In this document: positions 1 through 11,855 of the stretch, piece by piece
Layout: every line of letters starts with the position of its first letter
Numbering within the stretch: the first letter of the stretch is position 1
NCBI GenBank assembly: GCA_022702545.1
Contig: JAHRBC010000009.1
Coordinates: 62,001 to 126,000 of the forward strand
DNA: 64,000 nucleotides
Source: Phycomyces nitens
Taxonomy: Eukaryota > Mucoromycota > Mucoromycetes > Mucorales > Phycomycetaceae
Direction of reading: 5' to 3'
Program-made: the position numbers and the translations under genes
The notes under the pieces: generated by a model
The model's database searches: none
What the model saw: the letters and a program-made list of their open reading frames with translations, nothing else
What the model was told of the DNA's origin: nothing

Positions 1-2932
1 GATGCACTCATTGGTAGCAGGAGAAAAACTGGGCAAACAGATGTCAACACCTTCATCTTCGCGTGATCGTTCATAACAGACACCATTCCATCGCACAAAG
101 GCAAAGACATGCTGGCTTTGATAGCCACGACGATTTAAACGGACAGAGGCAGAGAGAGGCGGCGTAAACTGATGAACAAAAATATACTGTATCTGCCCAG
201 TATAGGCGGTCTGGTTCTCACCAGTGCTGCTACCAAACAAAGCTTGTACACGAGATCCACCATTTCCAGAGCTATTGTGTCCACGATAAACTTGGCCAAG
301 GAGATTTATCGATTTCAGCTTCACGATCTGATTGTCAACAAACAACGAAGAAGAAGTGGCATGTTGATAATGCTGGAGGGTGTCAATGTCATACGTATCC
401 ACATAGTAAGCCAACAATTGAGGATAGTCAATATCACTCATTTTTGTGGCAGACTTTTGAAGCAGAGGAAACGCAGAGGGGGAAGAGGCTCGTTACCCTT
501 GATTGGGAATTCAGAATTCTCTGAAGCTTCGATGAAATCCAGCAATCTGAACGGGCGTCGTGTTGGTGTTGGTGTGGGTGTGGGTGTGGGGGTAGGGATA
601 GAGGCAGAGGTGGAGGCAGAGAGGAGGTGTGAAAAGAGAGGAGTGAAGATGTCTTGGCTTGGAGATTGTAGAACAGCATTGACATAATCATTCTTGAATA
701 CGTCCTGGACAAATTTCCGCATGTAGGTTGCCTCAAACCCATTCTTTCCATTCATGCTCACGTTCTTTAGCAATCCGTTGTACCTCTCAAACCCAAAGAG
801 CCAATAGCCGTACACCGGTCCAAAATCATTGATGGTCTTATGAAGATGGAGGTGCAGGTGCATGTTGCAGGTGAGAAGACTTGGAGGGTAAAGGCGCTCG
901 CACTCTTGGCAGAATTGCTGAAGGTGGTGATGGGCATTGTCAACATCCTGGAAGGACACAGATGGCTTGACAATCAGGCGGCAGGCATCCACAAAGTTCA
1001 TCCAACTGTTAAACTTTTGACGCAGGAGAACGGGCTTCAATGCAACAGGCGAATATACCAGCACCCAAGATTTCCACTCGTCTGCTTTCATGAATGGAAA
1101 TCCCCTGGCAATCTTTGTCTTTAGTGAACTGTAATCACTTGGCAGCTCCATGGTGTCTGCTATCTCCTGCATCACAAGAAGATCGTCATTGGACAAATCA
1201 CCACCAGAGATCCAGTTTTCAACCATTCTCTTGGCGGTTCCCAGGAAGAGGTTGTGCATGGGGTCCACCACAGTTGCGCGGACAAGATCAAGATACTGGA
1301 GGCGGTGAAGCTCTGACCATCGTACACCATTCTCAACTTCAAGTCCATGCCTTTCGGAAATCGTCTGGGCATCTTTCCAAAGTGTTGCATGGTGTCTGTT
1401 GTCAACTGATGTCCGAAGAGACCATTGTGAATAGTCAAATCCACGGAAATCCACCTGGTTTGACCCCTCCAAACGAGAGAACTGACGATTGCACTTGTAG
1501 CATGCATTGGTGCTGTTGTATGCCGTAAACCCACTCGTCTTCCTTGCAGCTGGGATATCGCACGCCACCATCAACAATGCAGCACGGACATTGACACCAG
1601 ACGGGCACTCGTAGGTCGGGATCCTTATTCCAACAAACAACTGCTCCAGTTCATCGACCAACGGCTTGAGATAACTGTTGATCTCATCTGTCTTTGGCTC
1701 CTTGGGTCCAGGCATCATACCGACGAGAATAGTATTTTCGGCCTTGAACCTTTCCTCCCTAGGCAAATTATTGATTACAAGATAGATGGCACCACAAGAA
1801 TAGCTGATTCCATCAAAGGGCTGGAACCAGTCAATGTTCAGTGTCAGCATCAAAGAACGTGGATCTGCAACGAACGAAACACCACCCATGTCCTGGAGAC
1901 CCTTCCACATTGCACCATCGTAGATATCGCACATGGTGTCTACAACTTTTAGCTCCTGGTTCCAGTGACGAATCTTGGTCTCAAAATCCGGGCGGAGGAA
2001 AAGGACTCTCAACGCCTGCTTGACGGACTGATAGACGTACGATCTCTTGGCAACCAAAGCACCAGATGACGATTGCTTCATCAATTGACAACCACATACA
2101 GATTGGGAACCGAGCTTAGCAGAATCGCACCGAAGTGGAGCAGACCCAGCTTCCTCATACACCGTGTGGCAATCCTGGCACACAACGAATCTCTTTACAC
2201 CCTTGGTCAAGGCAGTGAAACCCGTCATGCTTTGGAGACCAGAAAGGCTTGAGGGCAATTGGAAGTCCTGTCCGTAAATCGTCAAGAGTTTGTTGATGAA
2301 CTCAATCAAGACAACAGCACCCTTATCGACCACATAACGGGATGCAAACAGAACAACGAAAATGGCAATTGCTCTGTGCACTGGGTTTTCGGGCATACCA
2401 GGAGTAGCAAAAGGGTCTATTATTTAAAAAGGAAAATTATTAACACTCAATTTTTGCTTGCTTTTGTATTATAGCTATTCAATACTGACCTTCACTATCA
2501 AACTCCTCGACCTCAATCTCCTCGACATCGGCTTCATCATCACTGTCATTGTCAGAGTCGTTGGTGATTTCGGCACCATCGCCATTGACCTCATTGTCAA
2601 GTTGATCGGCATCAACCATTTGGTCATAATCCCCAAAAGGTAAGCTGGGCTGACTGTCAACTGCCACGGATTCGGATTCAATAATCGGCATTGCTGCAAA
2701 TATGGGTTAGATTAGTTTATTACTCTGCACTGGTTTTCAAATAAATATATTTTACCCTCAACGTCCAAATCCATCATATCACTTTGTGTGCCTGAGTTCA
2801 ATTGAAAAATACAAGTTATTATTGCGCAGTAAATGAAAATTAACACTAGTATACATACTGCTCTCAAATTCGCCAGTTTCTTCAGTTCTTGCTCTCTTAC
2901 TATGGCGTTGGTAAGTGCGCTTGGATACAATA
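1..2932 (-). pseudogene. Tnp2-type CACTA transposase of B1 (disrupted, frameshifted)
   Basis: Minus-strand transposase of the Tnp2 (Transposase_21) type, expected to cut CACTA termini. Exons by GT-AG logic: first exon 9571-9495 continuing at 2932-2859, then 2791-2756, 2693-2490 (acidic linker) and a long exon from 2416. The exon 1 protein starts MSSISAQN and carries C-x-C-x2-C ... GFTIV ... RH, zinc-finger-like. The catalytic region has LNIDWFQPF, MPGPKE, DIPAARK, DPMHNLFLG and FGFERYNG; D, D and E in the first, fourth and fifth are the likely DDE triad (inference). Two defects are visible: the 6.6 kb B2 insertion inside exon 1, and a one-base frame change in a C run near 470. After it the C-terminal part (441 to below 1) starts in another frame at an ATGA overlap. 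A Pro-Thr dipeptide run is encoded at about 560-600. Confidence 0.85.
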
Positions 2933-2952
2933 CACTGGAAAAAGTATACGAT

Positions 2953-3030
2953 TTTATGGTGGAGAAATATCTGTAGTATTAAAGTACCATCATCGATTTA
3001 TTGTTATTTCAATCTATATTTCTCCACCAT
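2953..3030. repeat. Subterminal inverted repeat of B2
   Basis: ATGGTGGAGAAATAT near 2956 and ATATTTCTCCACCAT near 3016 are perfect inverted copies about 45 bases apart, just inside the left end. This could be a hairpin or a paired transposase-binding site; the function is inferred. Confidence 0.7.
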
Positions 3031-3271
3031 ACAAATATGAATGATACTATAGGGAATGACGCCTGGTCTATCAGAGAAATAGGTCTTTAGTTCCGCTTGA
3101 AAAACCTTTGATACCCCCCAACTTTTCTGTTATTAAAGAGGTCTAGTTTATTTTATATTTCGTGTCGAGTAAGCCTATTATTTATTGTATTTTGTGCCAT
3201 ATAAAGCTAATCGCAATATCGCGATTTACAATCTATTCATATCCTTTACTTTTAACCTCAGTAACTCATCT

Positions 3272-3414
3272 CTTTAGGCTGAAAAGCAAAGGGAAATAGT
3301 GTCTTTAGACTGAAAATCAAAGGGAAATAATGTCTTTAGACTGAAAAGCAAAGGGAAATAATGTCTTTTAGACTGAAAAGCAAAGGGAAATAATGTCTTT
3401 TAGACTGAAAAGCA
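3272..3414. repeat. Tandem repeat, ~34 bp x 4, in B2
   Basis: About four near-identical units of the form TTTAGACTGAAAAGCAAAGG followed by GAAATAATGTC stand in tandem in the noncoding left arm of B2. They may be subterminal binding sites. No gene is seen at 3030-3580. Confidence 0.8.
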
Positions 3415-3589
3415 CCGTATCATACGTTTACATACAAGCCTCATTTGTTGATTTTTAAAAAATAAATTGTTTTTTATTTATTTTTTATTTATTTAATATA
3501 TATATTTCTAGATGAATGCTCTAATCATATAATAATAATATATATGCTATTTCTAGAGTATTGTTTGATATTTTGCATCTAGCAAGACC

Positions 3590-4260
3590 AACAAGTTCCT
3601 ACCTGATAGATATTGGGTACTGTCTTGGAGAAGAATGGTGCTATTTAATAGTAATAGGAGCAAAGATTAATTAAATAATTGTAGTGGATCAAATTATTTG
3701 CTGTTGTACTTACAATGTTGATATCGTGAGTAGATGGACTACTTGATAGATTCATGAGAATATCTCAGCATATTAGCTGTCAGTTGAGATTGTCTAAGAA
3801 TTGTAAAGTTATTAGTATTCTAGATATTCATATATACTATATTATCAGCGGTTTTCTTACCTGTGTGATTGTTTGTTCAGGCATGCGGATGAGATTCTTA
3901 ATATATCTAATAGAGAATAGAACATAGTTATATATGTATAAGTAAAGAGATATATATAATTTGTAATAATATAATAGCTTACCATGATGTTTGATTACAA
4001 GATTGAGTGACATGCAAAGCCGTGATGACTGGAGGCATCAAGTCATTAGTAAAGAGAAGCTTTGAGCAAATATTATTTTATGTTATTAAACCATGTAAAA
4101 TGACCAAAGAGAAGAAGCTTGTTGATGATCTGTAAAGATAATGGCAAAATTATTAAGTAATTACATAAAATAATAAGAATAAAATAATTACCAGTATGTG
4201 TATAAGAGCAAGAGGCAAAAGAGAAAGAACAAAAAATAATTTGAGTTCCAAGGTGGTTTA
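3590..4260 (-). other. Micro-exon region of B2 (hypothetical minus-strand gene)
   Basis: On the minus strand this stretch alternates short segments of about 30-100 bases with introns starting GTAAGT/GTAAGC and ending in AG (donors complementary to CTTAC near 3712, 3860, 3981 and 4190). No long reading frame exists. A matching arrangement lies in the same place, upstream of and divergent from the accessory gene, in B3, B4, B5 and B6. It could be a gene of very small exons or a spliced noncoding RNA. No product is recognised. Confidence 0.35.
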
Positions 4261-4521
4261 CCCCTAAAAAAAAGTGCGGTCTCTAAAATCAATAATCCCA
4301 AAAACATAATATAATCGTCATTTTCATTTTACAGTTAGACGCTTTATTTAATCAATAAAAGACACTAATTAGTTTTAAGCAAGTCATTGTAAAATATGAT
4401 TATATATTGTAGAATAAACATCAGTAACAGTTCATTATACTTCTTTACTTGTAAGAAACATTATAATATCATAAAGATAAAATATTAATAATTGTCATTT
4501 AAACATTTATTCATATAGAAA

Positions 4522-5760
4522 ATGAACAACTTTGACATCTCCAAAATCTCTACCAGTAGTCCTATCTATGCATCTATTATGCGTAGTGCTATGGCTAATG
4601 TCCAGAACAGTGAACTTACCACTGCATCTACTTCGGCCACTGTAACAGCAGAAGAGACATCCAATTACCAGGATGATAATGAAATCCGTAGCTTGCTAAA
4701 CTCGGCAAATATCAAGATGGATTCTCTTGAAAATCAAAACAAGACAATTGCAAGTGAAGTGGGTGATTGCAAGACGTCAATTTCGCAGCTTGAGAAGGTC
4801 ATTGATAGACTTGTCACTGGCCAAATCAGCATCAAGGATATTTTGTCTGGTGGAAATACTCCTGCAAGAACGATTGCAGTGGCCAGTTTGGTACCTCGGG
4901 GTGAGGAACCCTATGTTGTTGGAAAGAGATATCCAAAGATCTCAGTAAGTCTTGACTAGACATAAAATCAATAAGAAGAGTATCTAAAACCAATTTATAG
5001 AAATTAATCAATGGCTATATCAAGCACCCAAACTTCACCAGTGACAACCCTGTCAAGATAATGGAGAATGATGCCAAGCAAGGGTGGTCCTTGACTAGCT
5101 ACTACAACAGTAGCTATAACAATGCACTGGCCATAAGGCTGATCACCTACTTGGGAAGACAAGAGGCAGGAAAGGCGATCCCTTTGAATGATCTTGCCAA
5201 AATGGTAAAAAACCATTTTGTCAACCAGGTGCGCCAGCGCCAGCGAACCCCAGAGGCTGCAGACAGAAAAAGACTTGCATGCAGAAGACGACAGCGAACT
5301 GTTACGGTAAGTTTATATTTTAATCAATATAAAACTGTTATTTTCTTACACACTTAATATACAGATTCTTCGTCGCCGAATCAAGGCATACAACAAGTAC
5401 AGAGACCAGATTGACAGAGAGATGGGCAGAAAAATTGCGACCATGCCCTCCAAAAGGAAACCATGTCTGAAGATGAGACTGATGGAGAAGATAAGGTAAA
5501 GGCCTTTCGCCCTAGCTGGAGAAGTGACGAGGTAATTATTTTAGCATAGTTTTTCATATTAAAATTCTATATCTTTTATTAATACACCTTATTATATTCA
5601 ATAGCTCCAGACTTTTATAGATCTTGTTGATGATTTTGCTTCCCAGTCACTAAAGAAAAAGGGAAGCTCCATTTTGAAACGCGTCCGAGTAGTTCGTCAA
5701 AAGGATGTACCAAAGGATTTAGCAGTCCCATTGGCCGCGTGGACAATAAATAATGAATAA
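4522..5760 (+). CDS. Family B accessory protein of B2 (one-base frameshift)
   Basis: Four exons: 4522-4944, 5001-5306, 5365-5531 and 5605-5760, with consensus splice sites. I do not recognise the family. The N-terminal exon is Ser/Thr-rich with a likely coiled coil (ENQNKTIASEVGDCKTSISQ). Exon 2 has KMVKNHFVNQVRQRQ and a basic RRRQRT cluster. Exons 3-4 carry an acidic stretch followed by RPSWRSDE in the paralogues. Exon 2 is 306 nt and exon 4 is 156 nt, exactly as in B4; exon 3 is 167 nt instead of 168, so one base is missing, most simply in AAAA near 5453. Without it the frame stops early at 5497. The gene converges on the transposase, with stops about 85 bases apart. It is probably a DNA-binding partner of the transposase, comparable in role to plant TnpA; this is inference from basic content and linkage only. 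Confidence 0.7.
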
Positions 5761-5845
5761 ACTATCTATTTTATGTTTTATATTTTTTGGCTATCTTTTG
5801 CTGCAGATACTTTTGTGAGATAAGGATAGGTAAAGATATTTATTT

Positions 5846-8800
5846 TTAAGCATATATTTTTCTAAGAACAGGAGCAACAATCATCTTAACATTTCCTGTC
5901 TCAGTTGTATGCTCACCAATGGCAACCGACAGCAAGATTCGGTGCACTGGCAAGATATTTTGATAATCCCCTCGGGCAAAGGCAAACTCATTCAACTCTA
6001 TCCCTTCATCACTTCTTGTGTTCAGACCAGATGACCTATACCATTTGACATAAGCAAAGGTATGATTGTCAGGTTGAAGAGTCTGGGGATTCACAAGCGA
6101 GTTGACAAACAAATACTGAATCTGACCAGTAAAGGCACTTATACCACGGTCATTGTTCTCTTGGAAGATTGCCTGTATATATGACCCGCGGCGAACTGCA
6201 CCATTGCTCCCTTTGTATATCTGGCCAAGCAAGTTGATCGATGGGAACTTCTGGATCATATTGTTGACAAAGACATTGCCGAACGAAGCTTGCTGGTAAC
6301 TGCGAAGAGAATCATCGTCATAGGAGTCTCTGTAGAACTCAAGAAGATGCTCATACTCTTCTTCTACCATTCGTTCATATTGCCCTAGGGAAAGTGGGAA
6401 GGCCGACGAAGGAAGAGGTTCATTGCCTTTGATGTTGACAGTACTGAACTGCGCGGAATCAAGAAAGACTTTTAGGTCAAACCTAGGAGAAGCAACTTGG
6501 AAATATGGGGCGGTGGTGACAGTGGTGGTTGCAGTGGACGCATGGACAATTGGAGCAGGAGGAGGAGTAAACTCGACGAGTTCAGAAAGCAATGCAATAT
6601 ACAATGCATTTCCAATTACGGCCATCATTCTACAAGCAATATCAACCTTGCAAGAGTCCTCAAGATATTTTCGCATGAACGTGGCCTCAAAGCCGTCTCT
6701 CTTGTTCGTCGTGTAGTTCTTCAGTACACCATTGTACCTCTCGAAGCTGAAAAGCCAATAGCCGTATACTGGCCCAAAGTTGACGATCGTCTCATGAAGA
6801 TGCAGATGTAGATGCATGTTAGGTGAGATAAAATCTGCACCATACAAGTTCTGACATCCTTGTCCAAACAACTCCAAACAGAAATGGGCTTCGGCTAACT
6901 CGTCTTCTGATATGCTGGGCTTGGACAAGTATCGGCAGGCGTTGACGAAGCACATCCAATTGTCAAGATTGTCCCTTGGCAACCGGTCTTTCAAGAGGAC
7001 AGGCGAGTATACCAGGCACCAGGACTTCCATTCGTCGGCCTTCATGAACGGGAAGTCCTTGCCAATCTTCTTCTTGAGGGTGCTCATATCTGGGGGAAGG
7101 ACCATATTGTCAGCCTCTTGTTGCATATCGGCCAAGTCTCTGTTGGTGATCAGACCAGCTGATCTCCACTTCTCCATCACTCGCTTCGAGGTTCCCAAGA
7201 AGAGGTTATGCATCGGGTCAATGATGGTGCACTCGACTACATTAAAGTACTCAAGATTGTGGAGTTCCGACCAGCGGACTCCATTCTCCTTTTCCATCCT
7301 CTTTTGGTCTGCCTCACTCGATGCACGCTTCCAGGCCAGGGCATCACAACGATTATCTGCTTCGGTTCGAGGCACCCACTCGGAAAAGACAAAACCAGAA
7401 TAATCAACACCGCCATTCCCTGGGAGATGGGAGAACTGGCGATTGCACTTGTGGCAGGCATTGGTGCTCATGTGGGACGTGAATCCGCATGTCTTGCGAG
7501 CAGCAGGAATGTCGCAGGCAACAAGGAAAAGAGCAGCACGGACAAGAGCACCAGAAGGACAGCGCACAGTAGGGATCACCACACCCACATACAAGGATTG
7601 GAGCTCGGCAACAAGAGGACGGAGGTAGTGATTGATCTCACTGGTCTTGGCTTCTTTTGGGCCAGGCATGAGGCCAACAAGAATGGTGTTCTCCTTCTTG
7701 TATCGTTCGTCTCGTGGCAAGTTGTTTATGGACATGTAGATTGCCCCACAAGAGTAAGTAACCCCATCAAAAGGTTGAAACCAATCGATGTTTAGAGTCA
7801 ACATGATTGATCGTTCATGAGCCACGAATTGCTGACCATTGCTGTCTTCCAGATTGCTCCACTTGGCACCATCATAGACATCAAACATCATGCCTGCAAC
7901 TTGCTGTCTATGTCTCCAGTGATTGATACTGCTTTCGAATCCAGGGCGACAGAAGAGAACGGACAAGGCAGAAATCAAGGAGTTGTACATATACACCTTC
8001 TTTGGCAGTGCTACGTTTCTCGAAGGCTTGAAGAGATCGGCGCCACATATACCGCCAGAAAGTCTTCTGAAGTTGCAGCACTGGGGAACACCGTCAAACT
8101 CCATGTATGTCTTGTGGCACTCGCCACACACCACGTAGCGCTGGACACCTTTGCAGACTTGGTTGAATCCTGTCATGGAGGAAAGACCACTCAAACTCAA
8201 TGGCAGACGGAATGATTCGCCAAAGTGCGCCAAAACCTCATTGAGGAACTTGATCAAAATTGCTCCTCCAGAGTTTACAACATATTTTGATATGAAAAAG
8301 GTGGCAAAGGCAGCAATGAAAGCATGGGTGTTATCCGCTGGCATGTTGGAGGATGAGAATTGTTCTATTTGGGTTTTGTATATTAATATATGATATCTAT
8401 GTTTTTCTTGTACTTTTACTAACCTTCAAATTCTTCAGCTTCATATTCAGAGCCTTCCATTGTATCAAGCTCAATGATATCCTCATCTTCATTTTCAGCT
8501 ATAAACAAAAATTGGTAACAGACACAGGTAAGTTTTCCATTGTTTTTTTTTTGGAGCAAAAAAGTAAATATTCAAGTGGCTGCAATTTATTATGCAATTT
8601 GAATAAAATTTTATACTTACATTCAACATGAGCATCAACATCATGGACCTCGGCATCAATCTCCATGTTATTGTCATTCTCCATCTGAATTGCTTCAGCT
8701 GACAATGCTATATTTTTTAAAATGTTTAATTACACTTTGAAATGCGAACAAATTATATATATATTACTTACAAGAAGCTGTCTGCATAAAATGTCTGACA

Positions 8801-8916
8801 AGATCGTTATCAGCATGTCTTCGTGCTGTTTGGGCAGATACTGCTACAAATCCTTGGACATCGAGAGAGCAGACTGAGCACTGGCATTGAACTTCGTTAT
8901 TGAAAGTGTTGTACAT
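5846..8916 (-). CDS. Tnp2-type CACTA transposase of B2 (intact, 941 aa)
   Basis: Four exons: 8916-8772, 8707-8621, 8498-8424 and 8364-5846; lengths sum to 942 codons including the stop, with all junctions GT-AG. The N-terminus has C11, C13, C16 and H34 (zinc-finger-like), then acidic linkers, a second Cys pair (CGEC near residue 182), LNIDWFQPF (Asp about 296), MPGPKE (about 335), a HMSTNACHKC Cys/His cluster (about 400), DPMHNLF (Asp about 485) and FERYNG (Glu about 644). The three named acidic residues are the likely DDE triad. It should act in the nucleus on the CACTG ends at 2933 and 9494. No stop or frameshift is visible. With complete ends this element could supply transposase to other family B copies, though its own accessory gene looks broken. 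Confidence 0.9.
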
Positions 8917-9494
8917 ATTGTTTAAAGAGGTTATAGGATTGATATAAAGAAAAGTGGTTCAGGAACATAGTTTATTTTGCTTGTTTTATAGTTCAGGAAC
9001 CATTTACATTACGTACATGCCGTTATTATAAATATTAACAAATTCACTTAATGATTGTATTTGGAAATTGACATTATTTCATTTTAAATATATGACTATA
9101 TACCAAGTAGTTGTTTTGTATATACATCTTTTAATAATATGATATCATGTCTATTTCTCCAACTCTTCATTAACCAAAGTACATCGTCATTAAAATATAC
9201 TTTAACTAAATATATATTTCAAGTAGTCTCAGCTGCGCACTCTTGCCCATATTTGATAATTTATTTTCAACATCCCCAAGAATATTAATTTCGCGACCTT
9301 CAAAAGACAGAGAAAATATCGTAGTTGAATAATCAACAAAAATAAAGACATATTCTAATGTCCATCCAATAGAACTACCAAATATTCTTAACGCCGTCTA
9401 AAGTGAGCAATCAAGAAAAGGGCTAATCCAAGACCTATACTCCCCTCGTTTCAATTGATGTATTCAGAGTTGAAATCGGGTATTTTTTGCAGTG

Positions 9495-9571
9495 ATAGTG
9501 AATCCTTGCTGGTTATTGCTGCATTTGTTGCAGTAACAGGCAGTAGTGTTTTGTGCGGAAATAGAAGACAT
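9495..9571 (-). pseudogene. First-exon piece of the B1 transposase
   Basis: ATG at 9571 starts MSSISAQN, followed by Cys residues of a C-x-C-x2-C motif; the exon is cut by B2 after GFT(I). Bases 9572-9813 hold the presumed promoter and the right terminus of B1, with no other feature seen. Confidence 0.8.
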
Positions 9572-9817
9572 AGTTTATATTATTTGATTGTGCGATAAAA
9601 AAGGAAACAAGTGCTACATATTTTTATTTGCTGTCATTTTATAGACAAGAAAAAGGCTATTGTTCTTTGATCCTTTGCCCGAACCAATAGGATGCATCAA
9701 AATTATACTTTTTATTTTTAAAAAAAATAATGTCTGAGATGAAAAAAAGCTCTATGTTTCTAGTACCCATCTGCACCATTTATACTAGGTGAAATCGAGG
9801 GGTTTTTCCAGTGAGAA

Positions 9818-9841
9818 TGAAACATAGTTATGTTTCATTAA
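9818..9841. repeat. Perfect 10-bp inverted repeat
   Basis: AATGAAACAT-AGTT-ATGTTTCATT lies five bases outside the right end of B1. It may be part of the insertion target. Nothing links it to a gene. Confidence 0.6.
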
Positions 9842-10105
9842 TGATATTGGTTCTTTGAGAGCAATATATAGATATGAATCTGATTGTATTGTTTCAGGAA
9901 TCCGATTGGTGGTTTCTGACACCCCCTCCCATTTTCCCAGAAAATTTTTTCTCCCCTCCTCCTCTGATGATTGGCTCTCAGAAATCCGTTCCCCGCCCCT
10001 CTAATGGTACCTCTCCCACCACCATCCTCCTCTCTGGCCTCAAGGCAGACTTTGTGAAGTTTCGCCCAGTCCCTGACCTGTTCCCGTTGCCAAAATACTG
10101 GCAAA

Positions 10106-11206
10106 ATGGTCTCCAATGGGTCTGCAACCTCAACTGGCAGCCCCCAGTTCAAGTGCCGCTGTGGCGCGCACTACAATGCCTCTTCCATGCAGGCCCTCAT
10201 TAATGGGGTCCAGCATAAGATCCCTGAGGTCCTTGCCTCTAGCCGCCCTTCCTCCCCTGCTGTCCCTGTCCAGGACGATTCTATCTCCATGGATGATGTT
10301 GTGGAGATTCTGGACAATGATGTCTCCCCTCCCACCCAAGACCTCTGGACCCTGGTCCATGATCTGACCGTTAGGGTCAATGCCATGGAAGATGTCCTGC
10401 GGGAGAATTCCCGTTTGAAGGAGGCCTTGTCTGCGGCTGAGGCCACTATTGCTCGGTTGTCCCAGGCTCAGCCTGACTTTTCCCAAGGTGCAGCTGCATC
10501 CAAGTATGCCCATGTCTCCCCCAAGCCTTCTGCCACCCAGTACACCAACTTCCCCTCCTTATCCCCTTCCCCATCTGCACCAACCTCCTCCCAGAAGCCT
10601 AGCTATGCTTCTGCGGCTGCCAAGTCCTCCCCCAAGCCCAGACGTAAAGCCCCCACTGCCAAGGCCATTGCTGTGGTTGTGCGTGGATTGACTGTTCGTG
10701 AGGATGAAGACCCTGGTTTCCAGATCGTCTATGTCCCCAATGCCACCCGCCTCCCAATCAGTGCCCAACGCCAACGTCTTTGCAAACTGAAGATTGACAA
10801 TGCTCGTGTGTTGGACCTTCACTACCCTGACCGCAAGGTTATGGGTATGTTGGTTCACAATGAATATGCCCCCAAACTCACGGCCATTCTGGCTGGTTAT
10901 GGAGTGGAGACACTCAAGACTTTCGACCCCCTGGACCCTGTCCACCTCCGTGACCCTGCCCTTGCCACTCTTTCTCCTGAGGACTGTGCCTCCAAAGCCC
11001 TCCACGTTCACAATGAACGTATGCTTCGAGCCATTGGGTTCATCCGTGCCCCCGTCAAGTTTGCCGTTGCCCATTCCTGCTGTGAACAGGGCTGGATTAG
11101 TGAAGAGCAGTTGCTCGAAATCCTCCCCCCTTGCCGCACCCAACCCAACCCTGATCTCTCCATCCACACTGCCAGCACTCCCTCCAACTCCTTTTCCGAC
11201 CTATGA
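10106..11206 (+). CDS. LINE ORF1 protein (nucleic-acid-binding)
   Basis: 366 aa, starting MVSNGSATS. A Cys-rich FKCRCGAHY lies near residue 16. A heptad-rich stretch (LTVRVNAMEDVLRENSRLKE) around residues 90-130 is a likely trimerising coiled coil. A Pro/Ser/Ala-rich linker and a basic KPRRKAPTAK follow. The second half (VVVRGLTVRE ... KVMGMLVHNEYAPKLTAIL) resembles the RRM-like RNA-binding part of many LINE ORF1 proteins. Expected role: packaging LINE RNA into a ribonucleoprotein particle. The stop TGA at 11204-11206 overlaps the ORF2 start ATG at 11203, giving ATGA. No frame break is visible. Confidence 0.75.
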   Translation: MVSNGSATSTGSPQFKCRCGAHYNASSMQALINGVQHKIPEVLASSRPSSPAVPVQDDSISMDDVVEILDNDVSPPTQDLWTLVHDLTVRVNAMEDVLRENSRLKEALSAAEATIARLSQAQPDFSQGAAASKYAHVSPKPSATQYTNFPSLSPSPSAPTSSQKPSYASAAAKSSPKPRRKAPTAKAIAVVVRGLTVREDEDPGFQIVYVPNATRLPISAQRQRLCKLKIDNARVLDLHYPDRKVMGMLVHNEYAPKLTAILAGYGVETLKTFDPLDPVHLRDPALATLSPEDCASKALHVHNERMLRAIGFIRAPVKFAVAHSCCEQGWISEEQLLEILPPCRTQPNPDLSIHTASTPSNSFSDL

Positions 11207-11855
11207 ATCCAGTAACAATCTCGTTATGGAATGCAAATGGGCTCGCCAAACAAACCCTACCCTCAATCCTTCACTATGCTTCCTCCTCCTCCCTCCTCTT
11301 CATCACCGAAACATGGCTCCTCTCCCCCCATCGTTACTCTACTTCTTGGCAGCAGTACCATACCTACGGTCAGTCTGTCCCCAATGCTAGCCGCGGCTGC
11401 ATGGGTATCTCTCTCCTTGTCAATCCTTCTTTCCCTTACCCCATTTCCATTCTCCCATCCACCTCTCCCTATGTCCTTTCATGCATTGTATTCAATTGTC
11501 TCATCCACTGTCTTTACCTCCCTCCTTCCCTCTCTGACATCGATGCAATTGCTATCGTTCGCGATCTTCCCCTTTCCTCCACCTCAATTCTCTCCTCCAA
11601 CACCATCCTTTGTGGTGATTTTAATTCTCGCATGGGAGCCTTTATTGGCGATCATGTTACCACTTCGCGAGGAACCTCTCTCCTCTCGTAGATCCAGGAA
11701 ACTGGCCTCACTTGTTGGAATGGGCTACTTGCATTTGGCCTTCCTACCTTTCTTTCTGGCGGGGCTGGCAACCCTCGTTCCAGTGTCATTGACCTTTTTC
11801 TTTCTTCTTCCCCCCTTATGAATCCCTCTATGCTTATCCGTTCCAATCTTTCCTT
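11203..11855 (+). pseudogene. LINE ORF2, endonuclease domain (truncated, one stop)
   Basis: Starts MNPVTISLWNANGLAKQ and contains LFITETWL and CGDFNSRMG, the typical N, E and D motifs of an APE-type endonuclease that nicks the target for reverse transcription. A stop at 11689-11691 (TAG) stands where the frame then reads IQETGLTCWNG onward to 11855, so a single TGG-to-TAG change is likely. The gene is cut by A1 before the reverse transcriptase. Start codon overlap with ORF1 suggests coupled translation (inference). Confidence 0.8.

Larger units (their letters stand above)
2933..9494. mobile_element. Family B CACTA element B2, complete (6562 bp)
   Basis: Left end CACTGGAAAAAGTATACGAT at 2933. 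The right end at 9494 reads, in reverse complement, CACTGCAAAAAATACCCGAT; the inverted repeats agree over about 24 bases with few mismatches. ATA flanks both sides (2930-2932 and 9495-9497), a 3-bp target duplication as expected for CACTA elements. Removing the element rejoins exon 1 of the B1 transposase in frame (GFTIVSKRTYQRH). Contents: micro-exon region (minus), accessory gene (plus) and Tnp2 transposase (minus), the last two convergent. Confidence 0.92.
1..9813 (-). mobile_element. Family B CACTA element B1, partial, split by B2
   Basis: Only the right part of this element is in the window. Its right end at 9813 reads ...TTTTTCCAGTG; the reverse complement starts CACTGGAAAAACCCC, matching the CACTG + A-run ends of the other family B copies. 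The left end lies before position 1. The element holds a Tnp2 transposase gene on the minus strand that is interrupted by the complete element B2 (2933-9494). The trinucleotide after the end is AGA, but the matching left flank is not visible. Bases 1 to about 2320 are almost identical to 59674-61994 (element B6). Confidence 0.8.
9842..11855 (+). mobile_element. LINE (non-LTR) retrotransposon, 5' part
   Basis: Two consecutive plus-strand ORFs, an ORF1 with coiled coil and an ORF2 starting with an endonuclease domain, identify a LINE. The sequence is clearly more C-rich than its surroundings, so it stands out compositionally. The reverse transcriptase and 3' end are missing because A1 begins at 11856. 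The exact 5' boundary is uncertain; C-rich sequence begins around 9900. Confidence 0.85.

Noticed and set aside
840..2023. Plus-strand ORFs across the B1 transposase (and 60513-61696)
   Set aside because: Opposite-strand shadows of the conserved Tnp2 gene, without family features of their own.
11231..11821. 196-aa Pro/Ser-rich plus ORF overlapping LINE ORF2
   Set aside because: Out-of-frame shadow of the endonuclease domain in pyrimidine-rich sequence.
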